Shown here: positions 1-8,492 of the stretch, piece after piece | Layout of the letters: every line of letters starts with the position of its first letter | Numbering within the stretch: the stretch's first letter is position 1 | Origin: Enterococcus_G camelliae | GTDB lineage: Bacteria; Bacillota; Bacilli; Lactobacillales; Enterococcaceae | Assembly (NCBI RefSeq): GCF_042685105.1 | Contig: NZ_JBHUMO010000044.1 | Coordinates: 154,896-218,895 of the forward strand | DNA: 64,000 nucleotides | Reading direction: 5' to 3' | Position numbers and translations under genes: made by a program | Notes under the pieces: generated by a model | The model's database searches: none | The model's input: the letters and a program-made list of their open reading frames with translations, nothing else | What the model was told of the DNA's origin: nothing

Positions 1-247
1 TAACACCGTATGATTGAATCAGTTCTTGAGCATAGATCGTCGCAGAGGGCATTCCCATCCCAGTACCTTGAACCGAAATGCGTTCTCCTTTATACGTCCC
101 CGTATACCCCAACATGCCACGTACGTGATTGTAGCAAACAGGATTTTCTAAAAAAGTTTCGGCAATATATTTTGCCCGCAGTGGATCGCCTGGAAGCAAC
201 ACAACTTCTGCTATTTCACCGGCTTTCGCCTCAATATGAACACTCAT
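1..247 (-). CDS. deoD: Purine nucleoside phosphorylase, DeoD type (partial, N-terminal part)
   Basis: The first 82 codons of DeoD are present; the rest lies beyond the left edge. The product begins MSVHIEAKAGEIAEVVLLPG and continues with the DPLRAKYIAETFLEN and GMGMPSATIYAQEL segments typical of the hexameric, low-molecular-mass PNP family, which splits purine (deoxy)nucleosides with phosphate into base and (deoxy)ribose 1-phosphate. The ATG at 247 follows AAAGGAG at good distance. It starts 13 bases after the punA stop and is the last visible gene of the nucleoside operon. Two different PNP families therefore stand side by side. Confidence 0.93.
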   Translation of the reverse strand, partial: MSVHIEAKAGEIAEVVLLPGDPLRAKYIAETFLENPVCYNHVRGMLGYTGTYKGERISVQGTGMGMPSATIYAQELIQSYGV

Positions 248-260
248 AACGGATTCTCCT

Positions 261-1079
261 TTATAACGCTGCTAGCGTCTCTTTGATTAATGACTTAAAT
301 TCTTGCTTCACACGCTGAGTTGTTTCAACCACTTCTTCATGATTTAATTCTTTTTGCATACCTGCAGCTAAATTGGTAATGCACGATACGCCTAACACCC
401 GTAAACCACTATGGACTGCTACAATGACTTCTGGCACAGTAGACATGCCCACTGCATCTGCACCAATGGTACGTGCAAACCGAATTTCTGCCGGCGTCTC
501 ATATGTTGGACCAGAAAAAGCCATATACACACCTTCTTGCAAATGCAATCCTTTTTCTTGGGCCACCTTGTGCGCTACCGCTTGATAAGAAGCATCATAG
601 GCTTGACTCATATCTGGGAAACGCGGACCTAACTCATCTTCGTTGGTTCCAATCAAAGGATTTGCTCCCATGTAATTAATTTGATCGGTAATGAGCATCA
701 AATCACCTGGTGTGAAGTCATGATTCACTCCACCGCAAGCATTGGTAACGATGACAGAATGGGCTTGAAGTGCTGCCATGACCCGCACTGGATAAGTGAC
801 CGTTTGCATCGAATGTCCTTCATAATAATGAAATCTGCCTTGCATAGCCAACACTTTTTTCCCAGATAGTGTTCCGTAGACTAATTTTCCGGCATGTCCC
901 ACTACTGTCGAGATTGGAAAATGTGGAATTTCATGATACTGCAGCACGACTGCATCTTCAATCTCATCTGCCAATTCTCCTAGACCCGATCCTAATATCA
1001 GACCAAACTCTACTTCTTTGACACCAGCTTTTTTCATGTATGTCGTGGTTTCATTTAGCTTCTCTTGCAATGTCGTCAT
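261..1079 (-). CDS. punA: Purine nucleoside phosphorylase, trimeric PNP-I type
   Basis: A 272-aa enzyme of the trimeric inosine/guanosine-preferring PNP family (PunA/DeoD2 type), close to the usual 270-275 aa. Family landmarks visible are ILGSGLGELAD near the N-terminus, the phosphate-binding GRFHYYEGH segment, TNACGG, FSGPTYETPAEIR and AVGMSTVPEVIVA. It cleaves inosine and guanosine with phosphate, giving ribose 1-phosphate for DeoB, the gene just upstream (12-base gap). The ATG at 1079 follows AGGAG by 9 bases; an in-frame TTG at 1088 lies too close to that site to be preferred. Confidence 0.93.
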   Translation of the reverse strand: MTTLQEKLNETTTYMKKAGVKEVEFGLILGSGLGELADEIEDAVVLQYHEIPHFPISTVVGHAGKLVYGTLSGKKVLAMQGRFHYYEGHSMQTVTYPVRVMAALQAHSVIVTNACGGVNHDFTPGDLMLITDQINYMGANPLIGTNEDELGPRFPDMSQAYDASYQAVAHKVAQEKGLHLQEGVYMAFSGPTYETPAEIRFARTIGADAVGMSTVPEVIVAVHSGLRVLGVSCITNLAAGMQKELNHEEVVETTQRVKQEFKSLIKETLAAL

Positions 1080-1091
1080 TTTTTCCAACTC

Positions 1092-2258
1092 CTATTGTAA
1101 TTGATTCAAAAAGCTTTCGCCATTCTCTGTGGCAGGAACATTAAAATTATCAGCAATGGTTGCTGAAATATCTGCATAATGGCCTTGACTTAACGCTCCT
1201 TGGTTGACCATTTTCTTGCTAAATGCTAATAAAGGAACATATTCACGGGTATGATCGGTTCCTGGGAAGGTTGGGTCATTCCCATGATCTGCCGTAATCA
1301 GCAACAAATCATCTTCCTGCATTGCTGCAATGATTTCGGGAATTCTGGCATCAAATTCCTCGATTGCACGCGCGTATCCCTCAACATCGCGGCGATGTCC
1401 AAATAATGCATCGAAATCGACCAAATTGGTAAAACTCATTCCTTCAAAATCAGTTGCCATGACCTTTAATAATTGGTCAACGCCATCCATGTTACTCTTT
1501 GTGCGGACAAAATCAGTTATTCCTTGACCATTAAAGATATCATTAATTTTCCCAACAGCAATAACTTGCTTCCCATTTTCTTTCAAGGAATCCAATACAG
1601 TATGTCCGAATGGGTCCAAGGCATAGTCATGACGGTTGGCTGTCCTTGTAAAGTTTCCGGGTGTCCCTACGTATGGACGAGCGATGATGCGACCAATCAT
1701 ATATGGATCATCTTTGGTAATGTCCCGAACATATTGGCAAATGCGGTAAAGTTCTTCTAATGGGATAATCTCTTCATGTGCAGCAATCTGTAAAACTGGA
1801 TCGGCAGAAGTGTACACAATTAAATCCCCTGTTTCCATTTGATGCGCGCCATAATCATCAATCACTTTTGTGCCTGAATAGGGCTTGTTACAAACAATTT
1901 TTCTCCCAGAAAAATCTTCAATTTTTTTCAACAGTTCTTCAGGAAACCCATTTGGAAAAACGCGGAATGGCGTCTTAATATTTAATCCCATAATTTCCCA
2001 ATGACCCGTCATTGTATCTTTCCCTACTGATACTTCTTCTAATTTTGTCGCATATCCTTGATGATTCGCCAATGCTGCGACCCCTTGCAAGGGACGAATC
2101 GTACCTAGACCTAGTTGTTCCAAATGAGGGATTGTTAACCCTGCTTGTTCTGCAATATGACCTAATGTATCCGCACCAACGTCGTGAAATTTCTCTGCAT
2201 CGGGTGCTTCACCAATTCCTACAGAATCCATCACAATCAAATGTACACGTTTAAACAT
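1092..2258 (-). CDS. deoB: Phosphopentomutase
   Basis: A 388-aa enzyme of the alkaline-phosphatase superfamily that moves the phosphate of (deoxy)ribose between C1 and C5, linking the nucleoside phosphorylases to DeoC and the pentose phosphate pathway. The metal-site motifs are present: MDSVGIGEAPDA near the N-terminus, GADTLGH, and ADHGNDPTFPGTDHTREY near the C-terminus. The ATG at 2258 (MFKRVHLIV) follows AGGGAG; a longer reading to 2279 adds seven residues without an SD. A 118-base gap separates it from nupQ and holds a TATAAT element (about 2315), so a secondary promoter for deoB-punA-deoD is possible. Confidence 0.95.
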   Translation of the reverse strand: MFKRVHLIVMDSVGIGEAPDAEKFHDVGADTLGHIAEQAGLTIPHLEQLGLGTIRPLQGVAALANHQGYATKLEEVSVGKDTMTGHWEIMGLNIKTPFRVFPNGFPEELLKKIEDFSGRKIVCNKPYSGTKVIDDYGAHQMETGDLIVYTSADPVLQIAAHEEIIPLEELYRICQYVRDITKDDPYMIGRIIARPYVGTPGNFTRTANRHDYALDPFGHTVLDSLKENGKQVIAVGKINDIFNGQGITDFVRTKSNMDGVDQLLKVMATDFEGMSFTNLVDFDALFGHRRDVEGYARAIEEFDARIPEIIAAMQEDDLLLITADHGNDPTFPGTDHTREYVPLLAFSKKMVNQGALSQGHYADISATIADNFNVPATENGESFLNQLQ

Positions 2259-2376
2259 AATCTCCCTACTTTCTCTCAATCATTATTAGTGATTCTTTCC
2301 TGATTCACAATTATTATACAACACGAAAAGATAAGAGAAGATATCTAGCCCCCTTCTCTCACCCTTTTCCCATAAA

Positions 2377-3330
2377 TTATTTAGATTTAATATAGTTTTT
2401 CCCATTGGCTTTTGGTCCAGAAGCTTTTCCTAAGAATAGAACCAATACCAGAATTGTTAGGACATATGGTGTTATTTGTAGATACACATTCGGAATCGAT
2501 TTAACAAATGGAATGTTTCGGCCAGCTATACTCAAGTTTTGTGCAAAGCCGAAGAAGACAGCTGCACCCATCGCGCCTAATGGATTCCATTTACCAAAGA
2601 TCATTGCGGCCATCGAGATGAACCCTTGACCGGAAATCGTTGTCACTGCAAAACGACCAGAAATTGATTGTGCAAATAACGCACCACCCATACCACCTAA
2701 AAAGCCAGAAATCAAAACCCCTGCATAACGCATCCCATAAACATTAATGCCTAATGTATCTGCCGCTTGTGGATGTTCCCCCACTGAACGTAGCCGCAAA
2801 CCAAATTTCGTTTTAAAAATGATAAACCAAGCCAAAACGGAAATCAAAATAGCTACGTATGCGGGTAACATGGTTTTCGTAAAAAAGATTCGGCCGATAA
2901 TTGGAATATTACTCAATACTGGAAATGTGTAGTAACCAAAAATTTGCGTAATATCATCGGTTTGCCCTTTATTGTAAATAACTTTTACTAGAAAAATGGC
3001 AAGCGAGGGTGCCATTAAATTCAGGACCGTCCCACTAATGATATGGTCTGCTCGAAAATTGATGGTGGCCACGGCATGCAAAACTGAAAAGAGCATCCCA
3101 ACAAATCCACCAAATAAAGTGGCCAACCAAGGCGTCCAAGCACCAAATTGACTCGCAAACTCTAAGTTGAACACAATCGCACTGAACGCGCCCATTACCA
3201 TGATGCCTTCTAAACCGACATTAACAATTCCACTGCGTTCAGAGAAAACACCACCTAAAGCAGTTAAAATCAAAGGTGCTGCATAAATCAACGTTTGGGT
3301 AAATAGGGATGCAATCATATCAATATTCAT
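2377..3330 (-). CDS. nupQ: Nucleoside ABC transporter, permease NupQ
   Basis: A 317-aa polytopic membrane protein of the BPD_transp_2 family, the fold used by BMP-type nucleoside importers (NupNOPQ of Bacillus, BmpA systems of lactic acid bacteria). It has about eight to nine hydrophobic segments and the conserved stretch GVFSERSGIVNVGLEGIM near residue 30, typical of this permease family. The start codon overlaps the nupP stop by one base (TGATG), indicating translational coupling. It would form a heterodimer with NupP, energised by NupO and fed by the BmpA-type lipoprotein. Confidence 0.9.
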   Translation of the reverse strand: MNIDMIASLFTQTLIYAAPLILTALGGVFSERSGIVNVGLEGIMVMGAFSAIVFNLEFASQFGAWTPWLATLFGGFVGMLFSVLHAVATINFRADHIISGTVLNLMAPSLAIFLVKVIYNKGQTDDITQIFGYYTFPVLSNIPIIGRIFFTKTMLPAYVAILISVLAWFIIFKTKFGLRLRSVGEHPQAADTLGINVYGMRYAGVLISGFLGGMGGALFAQSISGRFAVTTISGQGFISMAAMIFGKWNPLGAMGAAVFFGFAQNLSIAGRNIPFVKSIPNVYLQITPYVLTILVLVLFLGKASGPKANGKNYIKSK

Positions 3331-4481
3331 CAGATTGTGCCTCCTTTTTGCGAATCCTCTTCGTCTGTATCTGCCATCTCTTTCACAACAACTACTTCTT
3401 TTTTCGATTGGAATAGTTTTGCTAGAACGAAGTGAATCACAAAGCTAATCCCTACAAAGAAGATGATAATTGCAATATTTACATCCACTAGTTCTGAAGG
3501 GATACCAGCAAATTGCATTCCTTGACCACCTAGCTTCAAAATACTAAATAGTAATGCCGAAAGCAATATTCCAATGGACGATCCTCCACCGAGTAATGAG
3601 ACCGCCATACCATCAAAACCAATACTTAACGATGAGCCTTGGACAAAGAAATTACCGAATGTTCCTAAACCTTGAATAACTCCTCCAAAACCAGCTAAAG
3701 CGCCCGAAATAACCATCGAAATGATGATTGTTCGTTTACTACTCATCCCTGCATATTCCGACGCGAATGGATTCAAACCAACCGAACGAATTTCAAATCC
3801 TAATGTTGTTTTTTTCATCAAGAACCATACCAACACGAGAAAGAGAAAAGCGAAAAAAATCCCAATATTCAATCGCGACCCATTACTCAAGGAGGCTAGC
3901 CAACTTGTTTGCATGGAGGCATTGGCGGAAATAGCTTTCGTTACTCCCTTGGTAGAAATGATGTTTTCTCCCATAACATCATTGACCAAATAAGTGCTGA
4001 TATATAATAGAATATAATTCATCATAATGGTTACAATCACTTCGCTCGTGCCAAAGTATGCCCTAAGAATACCTGGGATAGCCGCTGCAATCGCTCCAGC
4101 AAGCACACCTACGACAATTGCTAAGGGTAACACAACCAATCTTGGCGCATCTGGCAATAGCAATGCCACCCAAATACTTGCAACCCAACCACATAACGCT
4201 TGACCAGATAACCCGATATTAAAGAAGCCCGCTGAATTTGCGACCGAAAATCCTAATGCTGTAAATATTAAAGGGGCGGCTGAAACAAAGACTTCTCCAA
4301 TATTTCGTGTGTTTAAGCCACCAACTTGCATATCAATAAAAACAGTACGAAACATGGTCCGATAGCCAGCAACAGGATCATATCCAAAAATTAGCATGAT
4401 AATCCCACCCAATACAAATCCTAGTAATACTGCAATAATTGGGACTAAGCCATTTCTTATTTTTTCCGAACGATTATTCAC
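3330..4481 (-). CDS. nupP: Nucleoside ABC transporter, permease NupP
   Basis: A permease of about 383 aa in the same family as its neighbour, with the internal motif NSAGFFNIGLSGQALCG equivalent to the NupQ motif and some ten hydrophobic segments. The C-terminal tail is acidic (ADTDEEDSQ). No ATG is available: the choice is GTG at 4490 or GTG at 4481. The later one is preferred because the purine-rich AGAGGTAGG lies about 8 bases before it, whereas it almost touches the first. Either start overlaps the end of nupO, so the two are probably translationally coupled. Confidence 0.88.
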   Translation of the reverse strand: MNNRSEKIRNGLVPIIAVLLGFVLGGIIMLIFGYDPVAGYRTMFRTVFIDMQVGGLNTRNIGEVFVSAAPLIFTALGFSVANSAGFFNIGLSGQALCGWVASIWVALLLPDAPRLVVLPLAIVVGVLAGAIAAAIPGILRAYFGTSEVIVTIMMNYILLYISTYLVNDVMGENIISTKGVTKAISANASMQTSWLASLSNGSRLNIGIFFAFLFLVLVWFLMKKTTLGFEIRSVGLNPFASEYAGMSSKRTIIISMVISGALAGFGGVIQGLGTFGNFFVQGSSLSIGFDGMAVSLLGGGSSIGILLSALLFSILKLGGQGMQFAGIPSELVDVNIAIIIFFVGISFVIHFVLAKLFQSKKEVVVVKEMADTDEEDSQKGGTI

Positions 4482-6039
4482 CTGTCTCACCTACCTCTGC
4501 CAATTCTTTTTGCGCATCTTCCAACGAATATCCTGTCATAAGCAAGCCAAGTTCTTTCTCAGATGTGGCCTTTGGATCCACAATACCAACGATTTTCCCA
4601 GCATGAATAACAGCGATTCGATCGGATACATTCAAAATTTCTTCTAATTCAAAACTAATCAGTAAGACGGCCTTCATCTTATCTCGTTGCTCAATTAATC
4701 GTTTATGAATGAATTCAATTGCACCAACGTCCAAGCCCCGAGTCGGATTGGCCACAATCAACAAATCGGGATCGCGACTGACTTCTCGAGCAATAATTGC
4801 TTTTTGTTGATTCCCACCAGACAATGCTTTCGCTGGAACCAATTCACTAACCGTTCGAACATCAAATTCCTGAATGAGTTCTTTTGCATGTTCATTGATT
4901 TCACCATAGTTCAATACACCCATTTTACTGTATGGTTCTTGATAGTAGGTTTGGATGCCAATATTTTCCGCTAGCGTCATCTCTAAAACCAAGCCATACT
5001 TGTGACGATCTTCCGGTACATGACCGACACCTGTTTCTGTAATTTTCCGTGGAGAAAGATTGGTGATGTCTTCTCCGTTAACGGTAATCCGGCCACTCTC
5101 TACCTTTCGCAAACCAGTCAGAGCTTGCAACAGCTCTGATTGGCCGTTACCATCAATACCAGCAATTCCTAATACTTCACCTGCACGTACTTGCAAACTT
5201 AAATTTTTTACAGCTTCGATGCCTCGGTTTTCTTTGACGACCAAATCTTTGACATCAAGAACCACTTCTTTGGGTTCCGCAGGTTTCTTAGTTGTTTTGA
5301 AAGAGACAGCCCTACCAACCATCATATCTGCTAGCTGTTGCGAGGTTACATCTTTAATTGCAACCGTCCCAATGCCTTTGCCTCTTCGAATTACTGTACA
5401 ACGATCTGCAACTGCTTTAATTTCATCAAGCTTATGCGTGATAAGGATAATTGATTTTCCTTCTTTGACCAATTCTTTCATAATCGTTATCAATTCTTCA
5501 ATTTCTTGTGGGGTTAGGACAGCAGTTGGTTCATCGAAAATAAGCACCTCTGCTCCTCGATACAACGTTTTTAAAATTTCGACACGTTGTTGCATACCAA
5601 CAGAAATATCACGAACATAGGCATCTGGATTAACAGCCAAACCATATCGCTTTGAAACTTCTTCAATTTCTTGACGTGCTGCTTTTTTATTCAGCATCCC
5701 CAAATGTGATTTCTCACTGCCCAAGATAATGTTTTCCGTTACGGTGAACGCATCTACCAACATGAAATGTTGATGCACCATGCCAATCCCTAATTTATTT
5801 GCGGTAGTTGGACTCGTAATTTTTACTTCTTTCCCGTTCAAATAAATTTCACCTGATGTTGGCTCCAGAATACCCGATAGCATGTTCATTAAGGTCGACT
5901 TACCAGCACCATTTTCTCCAAGTAAAGCATGAATTTCCCCTTTTTTAACTTGTAAATTTACAGCATCGTTTGCTTTAAATGCACCGAACTCTTTTGTGAT
6001 GTTGCGCATTTCGATAACGTAGTTTTCTTCTTGGGTCAT
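4474..6039 (-). CDS. nupO: Nucleoside ABC transporter, duplicated ATP-binding protein NupO
   Basis: A 521-aa double ATPase, the usual length for sugar/nucleoside importers. The N-terminal half has Walker A GENGAGKST, signature SVGMQQRVE and Walker B LIFDEPTAVLT; the C-terminal half has the degenerate Walker A GIDGNGQSE and signature LSGGNQQK. Degeneracy in the second site is normal for this family. The ATG at 6039 (MTQEENYVIEM) was chosen; the longer open frame to 6192 runs through the intergenic hairpin and is unlike the family. Nearest relatives by context are NupO/YufO. Confidence 0.93.
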   Translation of the reverse strand: MTQEENYVIEMRNITKEFGAFKANDAVNLQVKKGEIHALLGENGAGKSTLMNMLSGILEPTSGEIYLNGKEVKITSPTTANKLGIGMVHQHFMLVDAFTVTENIILGSEKSHLGMLNKKAARQEIEEVSKRYGLAVNPDAYVRDISVGMQQRVEILKTLYRGAEVLIFDEPTAVLTPQEIEELITIMKELVKEGKSIILITHKLDEIKAVADRCTVIRRGKGIGTVAIKDVTSQQLADMMVGRAVSFKTTKKPAEPKEVVLDVKDLVVKENRGIEAVKNLSLQVRAGEVLGIAGIDGNGQSELLQALTGLRKVESGRITVNGEDITNLSPRKITETGVGHVPEDRHKYGLVLEMTLAENIGIQTYYQEPYSKMGVLNYGEINEHAKELIQEFDVRTVSELVPAKALSGGNQQKAIIAREVSRDPDLLIVANPTRGLDVGAIEFIHKRLIEQRDKMKAVLLISFELEEILNVSDRIAVIHAGKIVGIVDPKATSEKELGLLMTGYSLEDAQKELAEVGETGE

Positions 6040-6157
6040 TCTTTCTTCACATCCTTCTCTTTTCGTAGACACGCTCAAGGAATTTTTCCTTACCAAAAAA
6101 GACGGCTTCCGCATGCTTTGGTAAAAAATTTTTCTTGTTGTCATTAGTGAAGAGTTT

Positions 6158-6194
6158 GAATGACAAATCAAAACAGTGTTTTGATTTGTCATTC
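6158..6194 (-). other. 17-bp perfect hairpin between bmpA and nupO
   Basis: Two 17-base arms (GAATGACAAATCAAAAC and its complement) enclose a 3-base loop, 36 bases after the bmpA stop. There is no long U-run behind it, so it is more likely an mRNA-stabilising or partial-termination structure than a full terminator. Such a hairpin would let the binding protein be made in excess over the ATPase and permeases. A second weaker stem lies at about 6093-6125. Confidence 0.6.
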
Positions 6195-6230
6195 TTCCTC
6201 AAATTTTTGAAGCAATCCTTTTGCAAATAA

Positions 6231-7337
6231 CTAATTTTTGGCAGGTTTTTCAGGTACTTCAATCTTGCCATCAATAATTTGTTGTTTTGCATCTTTGATG
6301 GCTGTTTTTGCATCATCAGATAAGAAACCTTCTGTAATATCAACACCACCATCTTTCAAACCGTAAACTAAATGTTCCCCACCAGGGAATTTATCATTCA
6401 ATGCACGAGTTGAGATATCTTCAACCGCTGCACCAACACCTTTTAGCGTTGAAGCAAGGGTAAAGTTATCATCTTTACCATCTTTGGTTGTGTATTTTCC
6501 TTGATCTTGTTGATCGCTATCCACACCAATAACCCAAACTTTTTTGCTATCTAAGTCAGCTTCGTTTAATTGGCTATTCACTGCTTTGGCTTCTTGGAAG
6601 ACACCTGCTCCGGTACCACCTGAAGCATGGAAAATAATATCAGCGCCATTTTGGTACATTGAAGCTGCTAAGGCTTTTCCTTTAGCAGGATCCCCAAATG
6701 AAGCCGCATATTGTGAATCAACTGTAACTGTTTTGCCTAATTTTTTGGCTGTATCAGCGACACCTTTTTCAAAACCTGCTTGGAAACGGTCAATTACAAC
6801 GCCTTCTTCCCCACCAATAAAGCCAACCTTATTGGTTTTGGTTGTTTCAGCCGCTGCAATCCCTGCTAAATATGCTGCTTCATTGTCTTTAAAGGTTGCA
6901 GAAACAACATTTTTCGCATCAATTGTACTATCAATGATGGCAAATTGCACATTTGGATTTTGCTTTGCTGCTTCTGTAATAGCTGGTTGTAATAAATATC
7001 CAATCCCAAAAATGGTTTTAAAGCCATTTTGTACAGCACCTGATACATTGGTTGTATATTGGCTAGCATCATCTGATTGGATGTAATCATAGCCACCTGT
7101 ACCGCGTTTGATATCGTGTTTTTTACCCCATTCTTGTAACCCTTCCCACGCAGATTGGTTAAACGAACGGTCATCAACACCACCAATATCTGTCACAATC
7201 ATAACGCTGTGATTGTCAGATTTTGAGCTACTGCTATCGCTTGAACTTGTTGTACTTTTCTTTCCTCCACATGCTGTCAGTAACATCACACTTGCTAATG
7301 CTACTACACCGAAACCAAGTATTTTTGCTTTTTTCAT
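6231..7337 (-). CDS. bmpA: Nucleoside-binding lipoprotein, BMP family
   Basis: A 368-aa extracytoplasmic substrate-binding lipoprotein of the BMP/Med family. It starts with a lysine-rich n-region and ends its signal with the lipobox LTAC (Cys about residue 23), followed by a Ser-rich linker. The mature part carries the family features VTDIGGVDDRSFNQSAWEGLQ and FHASGGTGAGVFQEA. Homologues bind purine and pyrimidine nucleosides, fitting the surrounding catabolic genes. The ATG at 7337 (MKKAKILGFG) was chosen because the signal peptide begins there, with GGGGG upstream; the frame extends eleven residues further. Confidence 0.93.
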   Translation of the reverse strand: MKKAKILGFGVVALASVMLLTACGGKKSTTSSSDSSSSKSDNHSVMIVTDIGGVDDRSFNQSAWEGLQEWGKKHDIKRGTGGYDYIQSDDASQYTTNVSGAVQNGFKTIFGIGYLLQPAITEAAKQNPNVQFAIIDSTIDAKNVVSATFKDNEAAYLAGIAAAETTKTNKVGFIGGEEGVVIDRFQAGFEKGVADTAKKLGKTVTVDSQYAASFGDPAKGKALAASMYQNGADIIFHASGGTGAGVFQEAKAVNSQLNEADLDSKKVWVIGVDSDQQDQGKYTTKDGKDDNFTLASTLKGVGAAVEDISTRALNDKFPGGEHLVYGLKDGGVDITEGFLSDDAKTAIKDAKQQIIDGKIEVPEKPAKN

Positions 7338-7397
7338 TTCTGTAAAGCCCCCTATAGTTTTATTTTTCAACAGTCGTTACCGACCGAATGAACAAAG

Positions 7398-7802
7398 TTA
7401 AATAGATAAATCTTCTTCTTTGAAGAAATACGGCAATAAATCCTCCACCGTCATTTCTTTTGTTACCCCATTTTCACCGACTAACGTGACCGGCATATCA
7501 GCTTCGCAAAACTCTGATATAACTTGACGACACGCCCCGCAAGGCGAAATTGGCTTTGGCGTATGGCCTGCAATCACCAAATGTTCAAAAGAACGTTCCC
7601 CTTCAGATACGGCTTTAAAGATGGCCGTTCGTTCTGCACAATTACTCAGACCATAGGATGCATTTTCAATATTAAGTCCTTGGTAAAGCTTGCCATCTTT
7701 TGTAACCAGACAGGCCCCCACTGGAAAATGTGAATAGGGTACATATGCCTTATCCAATGCAGCAACCGCTACGTCAATCCATTCTTGCTTTGCTTTTGCC
7801 AT
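7398..7802 (-). CDS. cdd: Cytidine deaminase
   Basis: A 134-aa tetrameric-type cytidine deaminase that converts (deoxy)cytidine to (deoxy)uridine for Pdp. The zinc ligands and catalytic glutamate are visible: NCAERTA (Cys and Glu, Bacillus type with Cys where the dimeric enzymes have His) and PCGACRQV (two Cys). The ATG at 7802 is supported by GGGAGTG 11-12 bases upstream; the GTG at 7814 overlaps that site. The start lies 15 bases after the deoC stop and the gene is followed by bmpA. Confidence 0.95.
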   Translation of the reverse strand: MAKAKQEWIDVAVAALDKAYVPYSHFPVGACLVTKDGKLYQGLNIENASYGLSNCAERTAIFKAVSEGERSFEHLVIAGHTPKPISPCGACRQVISEFCEADMPVTLVGENGVTKEMTVEDLLPYFFKEEDLSI

Positions 7803-7817
7803 TTTCTCGCTCACTCC

Positions 7818-8480
7818 CTAATATCCCGCTCCTGTTTGACCAGAAATAATTGCGATACTTGCGCTTGTTCCGAGACGGGTTGCACCTGCTTCGACCATTG
7901 CTAAAGCTTCTGCTTCATTATGAATTCCACCAGAAGCCTTCACGCCCATTTCTGGCCCAACCGTCGCGCGCATGATTCGAATGTGCTCAATTTTGGCACC
8001 TGCTGTTGAAAAACCGGTTGAAGTTTTAACAAAATCGGCTCCAGCTAATTTTGCCAACTCACATGCGCGGATAATTTCTTCATCAGTTAACAATGCAGTT
8101 TCGATAATCACTTTGACCAATGCTCGATCTTTGGCTGCTTCCACCACTGCTTCAATATCTTGGCGAACGTAGGCATCATCGCCATCTTTTAACGCCCCGA
8201 TATTAATAACCATGTCAACTTCATCTGCACCATTTTGAATTGCATCGGTCGTTTCAAAGGCTTTTGTAGCTGTCGTATTCGCACCCAAAGGAAAACCAAT
8301 AACAGTACAAACAGCAACTGGCTCATTTTTTAATTGCTCTGATGCGTAAGAAACCCACGTAGGATTGACACACACTGAGTAAAAATGAAACTTTTTGGCT
8401 TCATCAATTATGTTTTGTACACTCTCTTTTGTGGCATCAGCTTTTAATATCGTATGATCAATCATTCGATTTAATTCCAT
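7818..8480 (-). CDS. deoC: Deoxyribose-phosphate aldolase
   Basis: A 220-aa class I aldolase that splits 2-deoxyribose 5-phosphate into acetaldehyde and glyceraldehyde 3-phosphate. The Schiff-base lysine lies in DFVKTSTGFS (about residue 152), with VKVIIET before it and MGVKASGGI after it, all hallmarks of DeoC. The gene follows pdp by 12 bases and precedes cdd by 15, so it is expressed with the phosphorylases that supply its substrate through DeoB. Confidence 0.96.
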   Translation of the reverse strand: MELNRMIDHTILKADATKESVQNIIDEAKKFHFYSVCVNPTWVSYASEQLKNEPVAVCTVIGFPLGANTTATKAFETTDAIQNGADEVDMVINIGALKDGDDAYVRQDIEAVVEAAKDRALVKVIIETALLTDEEIIRACELAKLAGADFVKTSTGFSTAGAKIEHIRIMRATVGPEMGVKASGGIHNEAEALAMVEAGATRLGTSASIAIISGQTGAGY

Positions 8481-8492
8481 TTTTTTCGTCCC

